A DNA stretch of 58,230 nt from Gemmatimonadota bacterium (GTDB lineage: Bacteria > Gemmatimonadota > Gemmatimonadetes > Gemmatimonadales > Gemmatimonadaceae): assembly GCA_021413975.1 (NCBI GenBank), contig JAIOPJ010000005.1:1-58230 (forward strand). The letters are read 5' to 3'. Numbering within the stretch: the stretch's first letter is position 1; each line of letters begins with the position of its first letter. The notes beneath the pieces were generated by a model that was not told where the DNA came from, made no database searches, and saw nothing but the letters and a program-made list of their open reading frames with translations. The position numbers were made by a program, and so were the translations under genes. Shown one piece after another: positions 8,861 to 18,600 of this stretch.

Positions 8861-9808
8861 CTACGCCGCGGACTTCTTGCCGAAGAACCTCTTCGCTGCC
8901 GCACCCGCCGCCACCACCCCCATCACGAGGAACTTCTTGGCGGCGAGCAACCCCGCGAAGAGCACCTTGAACAGTCCGGCCTTGGTCGCCAGTGCACCCG
9001 CGACGAGCCCCATCAGACCGTAGGTCGCGAGCTTGTCGGTGCCTTCGACATAGTCGGTGTAGCGGTGCCCCTCCGCGAACTCGACCGCCGGGAGCAGCTG
9101 CCGAACCTCGTCACGGATCGTCGTGAGCTGGTCCATGCCGGCCACCGCATTCAGCTCGAGGACACCTCGGCGCCCGAGGATTCGGACGGCATAGTTGAGC
9201 GTGTGCGTGCCATCGCCACCGAAGTCGAGTTCCTTGGCCCAGTACATCTTGTGGCTCCCGGCGTCATAGCTCGGTGGCTCGGCCCACCCCAGCAGGTGCA
9301 CCGATCCGTAGCCGGCCTTCTCGCGTTCCTCGTTCGATGCCTCGGTCGACTCCTGCATCTCCTTCAGCAACGCCGTGAAGTCGATCTTGGCGGCGTCCTT
9401 GTCCGAGACGTAGCCGTCATCGTTGAACTCGATCACGATGCCCCAGCTGCCTTCGCCGAGCGGATCGCCGGCGGCGGGGATGATCATGCCGAGCACGTCG
9501 TCGGCGGCGCCCGCCGGATTGCCCCACCCGACCTCGAGGAGGAGCTTCGCTCCGGCATGATCGATGAACGACACCGATGCCGGCAGCCGCAGCGTGGCCA
9601 TGCCGCCGTCGAGGGAGATCTCGCCGCTGCGCCGGTTGAGCTTGGCCAGGAACTCCGCCTTCGCTGCGGAGTCGGCGCGGACGGCGGAGTCCGATGGCAC
9701 CACCGGATCGATCGGCCCGCTCGCGCCGGACCCCTGCGCGACGAGGACCGTCGGCGACAACTGCAGCGACGCGAAGAACAGCGCGGTGGCGATGCGGGGC
9801 GCGAGCAC
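8861..9808 (-). CDS. DUF2167 membrane-anchored protein
   Basis: Start GTG 9808 is chosen because GGAG lies 5 bases before it and a signal peptide (ATALFFASL ... VLVAQ) follows directly. The 315-residue product has the DUF2167 pattern: LRLPASVSFID near residue 85, WGIVIEFNDDGYV in the middle, LLGWAEPPSYD, and a YAVRILGRRGVLELNAVA segment. The C-terminus has two hydrophobic segments and a basic tail ending in RFFGKKSAA, so the protein is probably exported and held in the inner membrane. The family has no firm function. It stands alone between the FIST pair and the ATP synthase genes. Confidence 0.88.
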   Translation of the reverse strand: MLAPRIATALFFASLQLSPTVLVAQGSGASGPIDPVVPSDSAVRADSAAKAEFLAKLNRRSGEISLDGGMATLRLPASVSFIDHAGAKLLLEVGWGNPAGAADDVLGMIIPAAGDPLGEGSWGIVIEFNDDGYVSDKDAAKIDFTALLKEMQESTEASNEEREKAGYGSVHLLGWAEPPSYDAGSHKMYWAKELDFGGDGTHTLNYAVRILGRRGVLELNAVAGMDQLTTIRDEVRQLLPAVEFAEGHRYTDYVEGTDKLATYGLMGLVAGALATKAGLFKVLFAGLLAAKKFLVMGVVAAGAAAKRFFGKKSAA

Positions 9809-9932
9809 GTGGACTCCGTGATCTGGGGGTCGGCGGTTCCGGGACCTGACCTTGGACGGTCCCGTCAAGACGCCTGAATCACGCCGCCGGCAACCTCATG
9901 GGGCCCGGCCGGCGCGCGACCGCCCGAGCGAA

Positions 9933-10475
9933 CTACCGCGCCGCGATCATCTTCTCACGCAGGCGCACCAGCTTGCGCCGCACCGACCCGTCCATCACGG
10001 TGTCCCCGACGCGGACCACCACGCCCCCGAGGATCCGCTCGTCCACCGCCATGTGCGCCACGACGGTCTTCTTGAGCGCCTTCGCCAGCGCGCTGGTGAT
10101 CGCATCGGTGCCCGCCTGGTCGAACACGCGACTCACCGTGACGCGCGCATGCACGCGCCCCTCGGCCTCGTCGAGCAGGTTGTGATACTCCACCGCCACC
10201 TCGGGGAGCAGCATCTGCCGGCGGTTCGAGACGAGCTTCTGCACGAACCGCACGAAGTTCGGCGCGGTCTTGCCAGCGAGCGCCTTGCCGAGCACCGCGT
10301 TCTTCTGCGACGCACTCACCTGCGGCGCCTCGAGGAAGTGCTGCAGCGTGACGTCCCGCGCCACCGCGTCGCCGAGCGCGCTCACCGCGGCACCCCAGCC
10401 GGCCGTGTCGTTCGCCTTGCGGGCGAGCGCGAGCAACGCCTCGGCGTAGTTGCGGGCGATCGAGGTGTCGCGCAT
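9933..10475 (-). CDS. atpH: ATP synthase F1 delta subunit
   Basis: The 180-residue product has the delta-subunit fold signature: helical N-domain (ARNYAEALLALA), a central FVQKLVSNRR region and a C-terminal GGVVVRVGDTVMDGSVRRKLVRLREKM segment, the conserved family end. Delta connects the F1 head to the peripheral b stalk. The start ATG 10475 overlaps the atpF stop by one base (TGATG). It is the last ATP synthase gene here; no alpha subunit gene follows, and a DUF2167 gene comes next instead. Confidence 0.96.
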   Translation of the reverse strand: MRDTSIARNYAEALLALARKANDTAGWGAAVSALGDAVARDVTLQHFLEAPQVSASQKNAVLGKALAGKTAPNFVRFVQKLVSNRRQMLLPEVAVEYHNLLDEAEGRVHARVTVSRVFDQAGTDAITSALAKALKKTVVAHMAVDERILGGVVVRVGDTVMDGSVRRKLVRLREKMIAAR

Positions 10476-11050
10476 CACTTGTTCCCGAGCGTCGCCAGGT
10501 ACTGCTCGACGAGCTTGCGGTCGGCGGCGCCGTCGAGCTTCTGACCGATCAGCTTGCCGGCTCCGGCGAGCGCGAGGTCGACCGCTTCGCGGCGGAGCTC
10601 GTCGATCGCCTTCACCTTCTCGCTCTCGATCTCCTTGCGCGCGCGCTCGAGGAGCTCGGCCTGCTGCAGGCGGGTCTGCTCGAGCATCTCGCCGCGCATC
10701 GACTCGGCGGTCGCGCGTCCCTCGGCGATGTAGCGCTGGGCCTCGTTGCGGGCCGCTTCGATCGCGGCGCGCTGCTCCGCGAGCAGGCGCGCGGCGTCGT
10801 TACGGTCCTTCTCGGCCGCAGCCATCGCGTCGCGCAGCGCCTGCTCGCGGCCGTTCACGGCCTCGAGGATCGGGCCCCACGCGAAGTAGTAGAGCCCCAC
10901 CGCCAGCAGCACGAAGACGACGATCGTCCACGTCATCAGGCCGAGGTGCGGGTCGAGCAGGCTCGGCTTGGCGCCCGCCTCGGCGGCGAGGGCCGGGGCA
11001 GCGGTCGAGAGGAGCAGAGCGAGAGCGGCGATTGGGGAGCGCATCGTCAT
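10475..11050 (-). CDS. atpF: ATP synthase Fo subunit b
   Basis: From ATG 11050 the product has 191 residues. The membrane segment WTIVVFVLLAVGLYYFAWGP sits near residue 40 and is followed by a long charged coiled coil (AMAAAEKDRNDAARLLAEQ, EGRATAESMRGEM), as in the peripheral stalk. Unusually, a signal-peptide-like stretch (ALALLLSTAAPALAAEA) precedes the membrane helix, which suggests an extra cleaved N-terminus. No Shine-Dalgarno precedes the start on this strand. A strong stem-loop lies between this gene and atpE. Confidence 0.95.
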   Translation of the reverse strand: MTMRSPIAALALLLSTAAPALAAEAGAKPSLLDPHLGLMTWTIVVFVLLAVGLYYFAWGPILEAVNGREQALRDAMAAAEKDRNDAARLLAEQRAAIEAARNEAQRYIAEGRATAESMRGEMLEQTRLQQAELLERARKEIESEKVKAIDELRREAVDLALAGAGKLIGQKLDGAADRKLVEQYLATLGNK

Positions 11051-11163
11051 GGGAGGTATTTTGAGACAGGAGGTCGGTGAGGGGTCCCCACCGGTCCCGA
11101 CTGCCGTTCGTTCGAGGGTTGCGGCGCGGCGGCGCCGCAGAGTGCGACGACCATCCACGCGCG

Positions 11164-11200
11164 GTCGCTCGGACGGCGGCAGCGCCGCCGTCCGAACGAC
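11164..11200 (-). repeat. Strong stem-loop between atpE and atpF
   Basis: TCGGACGGCGGC at 11169-11180 and its exact complement at 11184-11195 make a 12-bp stem with a 3-base loop. Four more pairs (GTCG/CGAC at 11164-11167 and 11197-11200) extend it past one mismatch. On the minus strand it begins 8 bases after the atpE stop codon. There is no T-tract, so a stability or processing element is more likely than an intrinsic terminator. Confidence 0.8.
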
Positions 11201-11208
11201 TCGCATGC

Positions 11209-11484
11209 TTAGAACTTGCCCTGGATCTGGTACGCGATCACGACGCCGAACAGCGCGGCGCCTTCGATGAGCGCCGCGAGGATCAGCGCCGCCGTCTGGA
11301 TCTTGCCGGCCGCCTCGGGCTGACGCGCCATGCCCTCGACCGCCTGACCGCCGATGCGGCCGATGCCCATGCCCGCGCCGATCACGGAGAGGCCGGCGCC
11401 GAGCCCGGCACCGATGAGCGAGAGACCCTGGTTGTTGTTGGTGACCGCCTCAGCGGTCGCCTGGAAGAACGGGAAGAACGTCAT
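11209..11484 (-). CDS. atpE: ATP synthase Fo subunit c
   Basis: The 91-residue protein is a two-helix hairpin. Helix 1 is rich in Gly (GAGLGAGLSVIGAGMGIGRIGG), the polar loop is ARQPE at 53-57, and helix 2 carries the ion-binding Glu at about 74 in ALIEGAALFG. The Glu is followed by Gly rather than Ser/Thr, so proton rather than sodium coupling is likely. Residues 1-18 form a short extra N-terminus. Start ATG 11484 has AGGG 9 bases before it. The gene is isolated from its neighbours by gaps of 194 and 158 bases, each holding stem-loops, which is unusual inside an atp operon. Confidence 0.97.
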   Translation of the reverse strand: MTFFPFFQATAEAVTNNNQGLSLIGAGLGAGLSVIGAGMGIGRIGGQAVEGMARQPEAAGKIQTAALILAALIEGAALFGVVIAYQIQGKF

Positions 11485-11573
11485 CGTGATGAACCCTTGA
11501 GTGTGTGTACCGCTGTTGACCAACGCGCCATCCTGGCCGCCACCCGCCGACGGGCTCTCGCCCAGCGGGCTTC

Positions 11574-11591
11574 CCTCGGCGCTCGCCGAGG
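11574..11591 (-). repeat. Small stem-loop in the atpB-atpE gap
   Basis: CCTCGGC at 11574-11580 and GCCGAGG at 11585-11591 form a perfect 7-bp stem with a 4-base loop, about 90 bases upstream of the atpE start. Confidence 0.55.
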
Positions 11592-11607
11592 TACGAGACA
11601 GGAGGGA

Positions 11608-11664
11608 GGATGAAGGATGGAGGATGAAACACTGCTTCCATCTTCCATCCTCCATCCTTCATCC
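11608..11664 (-). repeat. GGATGAAGGATG inverted repeat after atpB
   Basis: GGATGAAGGATGGAGGATG at 11608-11626 is exactly complementary to 11646-11664, a perfect 19-bp stem with a 19-base loop. Partial pairing runs out towards 11674. On the minus strand it starts within about 15 bases of the atpB stop codon. A related inverted repeat lies after gcvT at 23111-23193. Confidence 0.85.
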
Positions 11665-11678
11665 CTCATCCTCCAGTA

Positions 11679-12707
11679 CTAGTGATGCGATTCACGGATC
11701 TGCCCGATGAACACCGACGAGAGCAGCGTGAAGATGAACGCCTGCAGGAACGCGACGAACAGCTCGAGCACCATGATCAGCACCGACATGAACAACGGCG
11801 CGGCGCTCAGCGGGCCGGCGAACGAGAAGATCAGGCCCATGAGCGCGAGCACGACGATGTGTCCGGCGGTCATGTTCGCGAAGAGACGGATCGCCAGCGC
11901 GAACGGCTTCGTGAGCTTCCCGATCATCTCGACCGGCGACATGATCAGGAAGAGGACCGGCCGCAGGACGATCGGCAGGTCGTTGTTCCAGTAGAAGAGC
12001 GTGTTGAGGTATCCCCACCCCTGCGCGCGGACGCCGGCGACCTCGACCGTGATGAAGGTCATGATCGCGAGCGTCGCCGTCACCGAGATGTTGCCGGTCG
12101 CGGTCGAGCCGTACGGGACCAGGCCGATCAGGTTGAGCGTGAGGATGAAGAAGAACGCGGTGAGGAGGTAGGGCACGAAGCCCTCGCCATGATGCCCGAC
12201 GTTGGGGAGGATGACCTCGTTGCGGATATAGAGGATCATCGCCTCGATCGCGTTCGCGCCGCCCTTGGGGGCCTCACCCTTCACCGCGGCACGACGCAGC
12301 GACCGCGCCGCGAGGACCATCATCAGGAAGAGGATCGTGCTGCCCAGCAGGAGGAACACGACATGCTTGGAGGGCGACATGTCGAACGAGAGCCCCCCGA
12401 TCACGATCGGCTTCCAGTGCGGGAGCTCGATCTCCTTGAAGAACGGGAACTTCCAGTAGGGGATCTCCATGTGATCCCCGTTGGTGATGTGCGGCGTGAT
12501 GATGTCGACCGGGCCGGCCTCGTGCTCACCCTCCGGCGCGGCATGCTCGGCCGCCGCGGGCTCCTGCGCGGTGAGCGTGACGGCGGCGGAGTCCTGCTCG
12601 ACGGTCGAGGCGACAGGGGCGGGAGTCGCCGGACGGTCCTGCGCGCGCAGGGGCGCGGCGGCGAGGACCAGGGAGGCGAGCAGGGCTGCGAGGGACGCGG
12701 TCTTCAT
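11679..12707 (-). CDS. atpB: ATP synthase Fo subunit a
   Basis: The 342-residue product is longer than typical subunit a. It starts with a signal-peptide-like segment (SLAALLASLVLAAAPLRAQ) and about 90 residues rich in Ala, Pro, Glu and His, then the membrane core. The essential stator arginine is visible in LAIRLFANMTAGH in the penultimate helix region, and the final helix region ends in QAFIFTLLSSVFIGQIRE. It forms the proton half-channels against the c ring. Start ATG 12707 overlaps the stop of the upstream atpI-like gene as ATGA. An exported N-terminal extension also occurs in some other phyla; here its role is unknown. Confidence 0.96.
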   Translation of the reverse strand: MKTASLAALLASLVLAAAPLRAQDRPATPAPVASTVEQDSAAVTLTAQEPAAAEHAAPEGEHEAGPVDIITPHITNGDHMEIPYWKFPFFKEIELPHWKPIVIGGLSFDMSPSKHVVFLLLGSTILFLMMVLAARSLRRAAVKGEAPKGGANAIEAMILYIRNEVILPNVGHHGEGFVPYLLTAFFFILTLNLIGLVPYGSTATGNISVTATLAIMTFITVEVAGVRAQGWGYLNTLFYWNNDLPIVLRPVLFLIMSPVEMIGKLTKPFALAIRLFANMTAGHIVVLALMGLIFSFAGPLSAAPLFMSVLIMVLELFVAFLQAFIFTLLSSVFIGQIRESHH

Positions 12708-13051
12708 GATCTCAGGAAGAGTGGCTCGACGATCATCGTGGCGAACAGGAATCCCGCGAGGCTGAACAGCGCCGGCCCGGAGGCCAGCCCCAGCGCCGGG
12801 ACTCCGACGAAGGCATGCACCAGCAACACCGTGAAGCGAAGGAGCGATCCGAGTCCCCAGCCGGCGATCGGATTGGTCGCGACGAACGGCCGCGCGACCG
12901 CGAACGAGAGCAACTGCACCGCGAACGCGATCACCGCACTGCTCCAGACGGCTCTCGCGATCCCCACCCCGGGCCTGAGCGCGGTGATGCCCCAGGCCCC
13001 GCCGAAGATGATCACCGCGGCGAGCGCCGCGAACATCAGTCCCCGTTTCAC
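12704..13051 (-). CDS. atpI: ATP synthase subunit I-like protein
   Basis: The 115-residue hydrophobic protein has four predicted membrane helices (MFAALAAVIIFGGAWGITAL, a middle pair, and a last helix before FLRS). Size, topology and position directly before atpB match the AtpI family, which helps assemble the c ring or supply Mg2+. It overlaps both neighbours by 4 bases, so translation of atpZ, atpI and atpB is coupled. The assignment rests more on context than on specific motifs. Confidence 0.75.
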   Translation of the reverse strand: MKRGLMFAALAAVIIFGGAWGITALRPGVGIARAVWSSAVIAFAVQLLSFAVARPFVATNPIAGWGLGSLLRFTVLLVHAFVGVPALGLASGPALFSLAGFLFATMIVEPLFLRS

Positions 13052-13401
13052 TGCGTCGGACCGCCCGGCTGGTCCTTCCTGGCCAGCTTCTCCTGCTCCT
13101 CACGTCGTTGGTCGCCCATGAGGCTCCGGTACATCGAGTAGAAGGCCGCACCGGCGCCGGTGGCGACGCCGAGGTACAAGAACAACGGGTCGGTCCCGAA
13201 CCTCCGGTCCATCCACTGCCCGACGAACAGGAAGAACAGGAGCGATGCCGCGAACTGCAGTCCCACGCCGGCATACCGCCCCGCTCCCGAGACCCCTTCC
13301 CGACCACCCCTCTCGAGCCTCGCCAGCGCTTCGGGCAGGGGCACTTCGGGCCGGTTTCCCGGACCGTCCGCAGACGGCGGTTCTTCGGACGTCACAGCCA
13401 C
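13048..13401 (-). CDS. atpZ: AtpZ-like ATP synthase accessory protein
   Basis: The AtpZ/ATPase gene 1 core is clear: YAGVGLQFAASLLFFLFVGQ, then WMDRRFGTDPLF and a second helix with GAGAAFYSMYRSL. It therefore has two membrane helices and a charged tail. The start is uncertain. GTG 13401 and GTG 13395 are both possible (115-117 residues) and neither has a Shine-Dalgarno. Possible further upstream codons give a non-protein-like N-terminus. A promoter-like pair just upstream leaves almost no leader. As the first gene of the atp cluster it probably aids Fo assembly. Confidence 0.82.
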   Translation of the reverse strand: MAVTSEEPPSADGPGNRPEVPLPEALARLERGGREGVSGAGRYAGVGLQFAASLLFFLFVGQWMDRRFGTDPLFLYLGVATGAGAAFYSMYRSLMGDQRREEQEKLARKDQPGGPTQ

Positions 13402-13403
13402 GA

Positions 13404-13432
13404 ATTCTAGGAGCTTGTGAAAAAAAGCGCAA
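13404..13432 (-). promoter_or_regulatory. Candidate promoter of the atpZIBEFH cluster
   Basis: On the minus strand TTGCGC (13432-13427), a 17-base spacer containing a seven-T run, and TAGAAT (13409-13404) resemble a sigma-70 promoter with a strong -10. Transcription would begin near 13397, practically at the GTG start codons of atpZ. Confidence 0.45.
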
Positions 13433-13688
13433 GCGCATTCCCCCTCTGAGAACGCACTCGTGGATGCTCGGTTCCGGAAGGTGCGCGTCGAGCGGGATCC
13501 CGGGCCGATACTGCGATCAAGGGCGCCGACCGGCACGCGGACTCGGCCCGACCGCGCGGGTCCGCAGCGAAAGGGTTTTACCGAACACACACCGAACAAA
13601 CATTCAACGCGGTCGAAGAGCAGCATCACCAGATTCGTGACGCCAGTTCAAGTCATGTCCCTTGGCCGACTTAGCCGTGACCTGCCGT

Positions 13689-13717
13689 TTGACGAATCGT
13701 CCTGATGTTGATAAGTT
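13689..13717 (+). promoter_or_regulatory. Candidate promoter for the BsuPI-like gene
   Basis: TTGACG at 13689-13694 and TAAGTT at 13712-13717 are 17 bases apart, about 70 bases before the start codon at 13788. The -35 is good and the -10 matches only at its key positions. Confidence 0.35.
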
Positions 13718-13787
13718 CATGTTGCAAAGCTGGACAGCACGCGACGCGGCGCCTGCTGACCACTTGCATCCCAACGCGGTCACTCTT

Positions 13788-14255
13788 ATGAACGGCTCAG
13801 TTCCCATCACGCTGTTGTGTTCGGCGGCGCTCGCATTCGCATGCGGGCCGCGCGCGCGCAATGAGAGTGCCAGCACGCGCAGCGAACCGACGCGCGCCGT
13901 GAGTGTGGATCCCGCATCACCACTCGCACCGACCCTCGACGTCACCGTCGACGAGGATGTGCACTTCGCATTCGCGGTGACCAACGCGGGCAAGAAGAAG
14001 CTCGAGCTCACCTTCGCCGATGGTCGTACGCACGAGTTCGTGGTGCTCGACTCGCTCGGGCGCGAGGTGTGGCGCTGGAGCGAAGGACGGATCTTCACGC
14101 AGTCGATGCAGAACAAGGTGCTCCGCACGAGCGACCTGCTGCGGTACGAGGATGCGTGGGACGCGCCGGCACCGGGGCGCTATGTCGCGGTCGCGACGCT
14201 CGCGAGCGAGAACTTCCCGGTCACGCAGCGGGTGGAGTTCACGGTCGGGAGGTAG
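13788..14255 (+). CDS. BsuPI-domain lipoprotein
   Basis: Start ATG 13788 gives 155 residues with a lipoprotein signal ending in LAFAC at about residue 19. The mature part is an immunoglobulin-like beta domain with LELTFADGRTHEFVVLDSLGREVWRWS and APGRYVAVATL segments. These match the intracellular proteinase inhibitor BsuPI family pattern (tension between strands, then W-x-W/S and P-G-x-Y). Many such proteins are extracytoplasmic in Gram-negative bacteria and their inhibitory function is unproven. The gene is monocistronic, closed by a clear terminator. Confidence 0.75.
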   Translation: MNGSVPITLLCSAALAFACGPRARNESASTRSEPTRAVSVDPASPLAPTLDVTVDEDVHFAFAVTNAGKKKLELTFADGRTHEFVVLDSLGREVWRWSEGRIFTQSMQNKVLRTSDLLRYEDAWDAPAPGRYVAVATLASENFPVTQRVEFTVGR

Positions 14256-14288
14256 GAGTCAGGGGGCAGGAGGTAGGTGGAGGTGCGC

Positions 14289-14319
14289 GGCGGGGCAGCC
14301 TGGGCTGTTCCGCCTTTTT
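14289..14319 (+). terminator. Rho-independent terminator after the BsuPI-like gene
   Basis: GGCGGGGCAGCC (14289-14300) pairs with GGCTGTTCCGCC (14303-14314), with two G-U pairs in the RNA, and five T follow at 14315-14319. It is one of very few textbook terminators in the window. Confidence 0.85.
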
Positions 14320-14386
14320 CGTGCCCCTTTCAGCATTAGATTCCGGCTCGCCGTAGAGAGGGACCGACCTCATCCCGCGGAGTCCC

Positions 14387-15385
<999 letters not shown>

Positions 15386-15447
15386 GGCGCCTCGTATCGC
15401 GTTCCACCGGTATCGGCGACGGCTCATGCAGGTATGTGTCACCAGGT

Positions 15448-15484
15448 AGGGACCGGGGAGCGAGCCCATCGCATCCCGGTCCCT
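15448..15484 (+). repeat. Inverted repeat AGGGACCGGG downstream of the MoxR gene
   Basis: AGGGACCGGG at 15448-15457 and CCCGGTCCCT at 15475-15484 form a perfect 10-bp stem with a 17-base loop, 63 bases after the MoxR stop. No T-run follows. It may act as a transcript end or as a site in the leader of the SARP gene. Confidence 0.6.
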
Positions 15485-15634
15485 TCGTCTGTGCGGCCGG
15501 GGCCACTCGCGCGACCCGGACGACGTTGCCGCCGTCGGCGGTCCGAGCTACCGTTGCGGGCCCGGCTTCAGATGACGCGGCGGTGACGGCGCGCCGAGAG
15601 ACTCCGGGAGACGCACACTGGGGATGACGCCTGC

Positions 15635-18600
15635 ATGATCACGGTACGGGCCATCGGCGCCGCGGAAGTCCAGATCGGCCGCAAGCGGATCACCAAGAGC
15701 ACCGAGCTGGTGCTGGCCGTCGCCGTCTACCTGTGCGTGCGAGCCGGCGAGCGGCTGACGCGCGACGAGATGATCGACATGTTCTGGCCCGGTGGCGATC
15801 CCGCGAAGGGTCGCCACAGCCTCCGCCAGATGCTCTACAAGCTGCGCCTCAAGGGGTTCACGCTCGACGAGGACGGCGAGTCGCTCCTCCTTGACCGCGA
15901 GCGGGTGGACTGCGATGCGGCGCGGGCTCTGGCGGACTCGTGGCCCGAGACCGCGGAGCCCTGGATGATCGAGGACTCCGGGGAGTTCCTGCCGGTGGTC
16001 ACGCGCGAGATCTCCCCGCAGTTCCGCGAGTGGCTGGACGCGACCCGGAGCAGACTGGCCGCGCAGTACCGTCAGGCGGCGCTCCGGCAGATCGTTCAGG
16101 CGCGACGCGAGGGGCGGTGGGCCGACCTGGAGCGCTGGGCGCGGGTCGTGCTGAGGACGGATCCACTGAACGAGGAGGCGACGCTGGCGCGTGCGGAGAG
16201 CGCGGCGATGGCGGGGTCGAAGGCGGCGGCGCTGGAGATCCTGGATCAGTACATGGAGGAGCTGGGAGAACGGGCGGGGCAGATCGCGTTGCCGGCGACG
16301 GTGTTGCGGCGGCGGATATCGGAGCGGAAGCCGGAGTGGGGCGGAAGGGGCAGGACGGAAGTGCCATTGGTCGGAAGGGAGGATCTCATGCGCCGCCTTA
16401 CCACCGCCTTGGCAAACGCTGGTGAGGGCAGAGGAAGCGCCCTCCTGCTTTACGGCGCGCCGGGAATCGGAAAATCTCGCGTCTCCAGCGAACTTCATCA
16501 GTTTGCGCTCATCAACGGCTTTCGCGTTTGCTCAGTAAGGGCCTCCCAGTCTGATTCCGGCCGGCCGTTCTCTCTCGCAATTGCTGTGGCGTCTGCACTC
16601 CAGGACCTCCCGGGGTTAGTCGGTACCTCTCCCGCTGCGCTGTCGTTGATTTCGCGTCTATGCAGTCCCTCGACGCGATCGAGTCTAGACGACGCGGCCG
16701 GCCCCGAAACCATTTCTCCGGCGGAAACCGCATGGGCCATCGCGGACGCTTGCGCGGCCGCGACGCATGAATCTCGAGTCGTTGTAAGCATCGACGACCT
16801 GCACAATGCGGACGCGTCGTCGCTGCAGGTGGTCGCGAGAATCGCGCAGATTTCCAAGGCGCATCGCCTCTTGGTACTTGCGACGAGCCGCCTGACATCG
16901 CGAAACACACTCCACACTTCCGCCGCGCACCTTGCCGCCTTCCTTTCAGTTCCCGTTTCGCCGCTCTCGCAGAGTGATGCGTCGGTCCTCGTCTCCTCCT
17001 TTTCGGCATCTGCTCGCAGATCCACTTCACAACACCTAAGTGCCGCCATTGTCCGTGCAGGTGGTGGCAATCCGCTGTTCCTCCGTGAGTTGACGTCTCA
17101 GCGCGCGACGCAACATGCACCCTCTCGTCTACCCGAGTCGCTCGCGGTGGTTATCGAGCAACGGATCGCAGCATTTGCGAGGCACGAACTGCAACTCCTT
17201 CGGGCCGTATCGCTTCTCGGACCGCTCGCTCGCTTCTCGCGGCTTCGCGCTTTGCTAGTACCGCGGAACTGGGACTACGACGCGTTTCTTGAGCAGCTAG
17301 AGCTCGAAGGTGTTCTCGCGATGAGTTCATCCGGCACCATAGAACTCCACGAGTGCTGGCATGACTCCATTCGCGATACGCTCAAGGGTACGGCGCTATG
17401 CGCGATGGCCTACGACGCCGCCGCACTCTTAGCTACGGAGTCGTTCACTGACGCCGGTTTCTCGAACTACTGGAGAGCCGCTGAGTTATTCTCGCTGGCT
17501 GGCAGCTATGAACGGTCTCGGGAACAGTTCCGGCGTGTAGCCGCGCTCTTCATGGGGCGCGGGCTCCCGCGGCAAGCTGTGGAGGCGCTGCTTCAATCGA
17601 CAGGACTGAGCTGCGACTCTGGAAGTCGCGCTGAGCTCTTCGCAGATCTCGCGGCCGCTCAGAACGCAGCTTCGCTTCACGCAGACGCCTTGGCCTCTTG
17701 CGAGGAAGCGCTCTCGTGCGTCTCGGACTCGCCCTCAGCCTTCTCGACGATGCGATCCGAGGTCTTCGCTACACTGGTCGACTCGCGCCTTAGGCTCGGC
17801 ACTCCGATTCGAGACGCTGTCGACTTGCTCATCGCATCCGTTTCGAACACAGCACTTGCTGACTCAGCATGCCAACGGGCTTGCCACGTTGGAATGCGCA
17901 GCGTCCTGAATTCGGGCATCCCGGATGCAGCGAGAGCGTTTCTAACAGCGTCCGCAACTTCCGCCGCGCGTTACGGCAAAAGCCTTATGGGCTCAATCGT
18001 CCAACTTATGTACGCAGCGGAGTTTGGAAGCGCAGAAGAGCTGACGCAGATGGAGCACGCAGTCGCGGAACAATGCAGCGACGGAGATGCACCGTCCGTA
18101 CGGATGCTCGCCCTCAGGTATCGGGCGACGGCGCTCAGATTCCTCGGTCGCCATCAACCCGCCGCGGACCTTTTCGAGCAAGCTGTCGAAACGGCACGAT
18201 CTTACGGTGCGCCGCGCGATGCTCACCTAGCGGCAGCGAGCTTGATCTTCCTTTCTCTTGATCAGGCCGACTTCACACAGGCCGATCGTTGGCTCCAGGA
18301 AGCGACTGGTTTCGCCATGCCCGCTGAGGATCTTGATCTCGATCGCTCTATTACGCACGCGAGGGCGAGGTACCTCTTAGAGACTGGGGACGCCCGGGGG
18401 TGCATCGAAACGTATGCCCCATACATGGACGCCCTGAAATCCGACTCCTCAACTAGACGGCGGGCGGCGGACAGCGCCTGTCTTTCAGTTGCCTTCGCGC
18501 AAACCGGTGGGAGCGCATCCGCTCGCGCGTTCTGCGCCGACGCAATTCAGTCACTGTGCGCGAACAAGCCTGGGCCCAATGAGGATTGGGTCGCCCACTC

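Larger units (their letters stand above)
13402..13787. other. 386-base divergent gap upstream of atpZ and the BsuPI-like gene
   Basis: The gap separates atpZ (-) from the BsuPI-like lipoprotein gene (+). Apart from one promoter candidate in each direction I see nothing in it; reading frames across it have no protein-like composition. Confidence 0.5.

Noticed and set aside
13402..13629. An upstream extension of atpZ starting at 13629.
   Set aside because: The added residues are low-complexity and Arg-rich, unlike any AtpZ, and would read through the promoter-like element.
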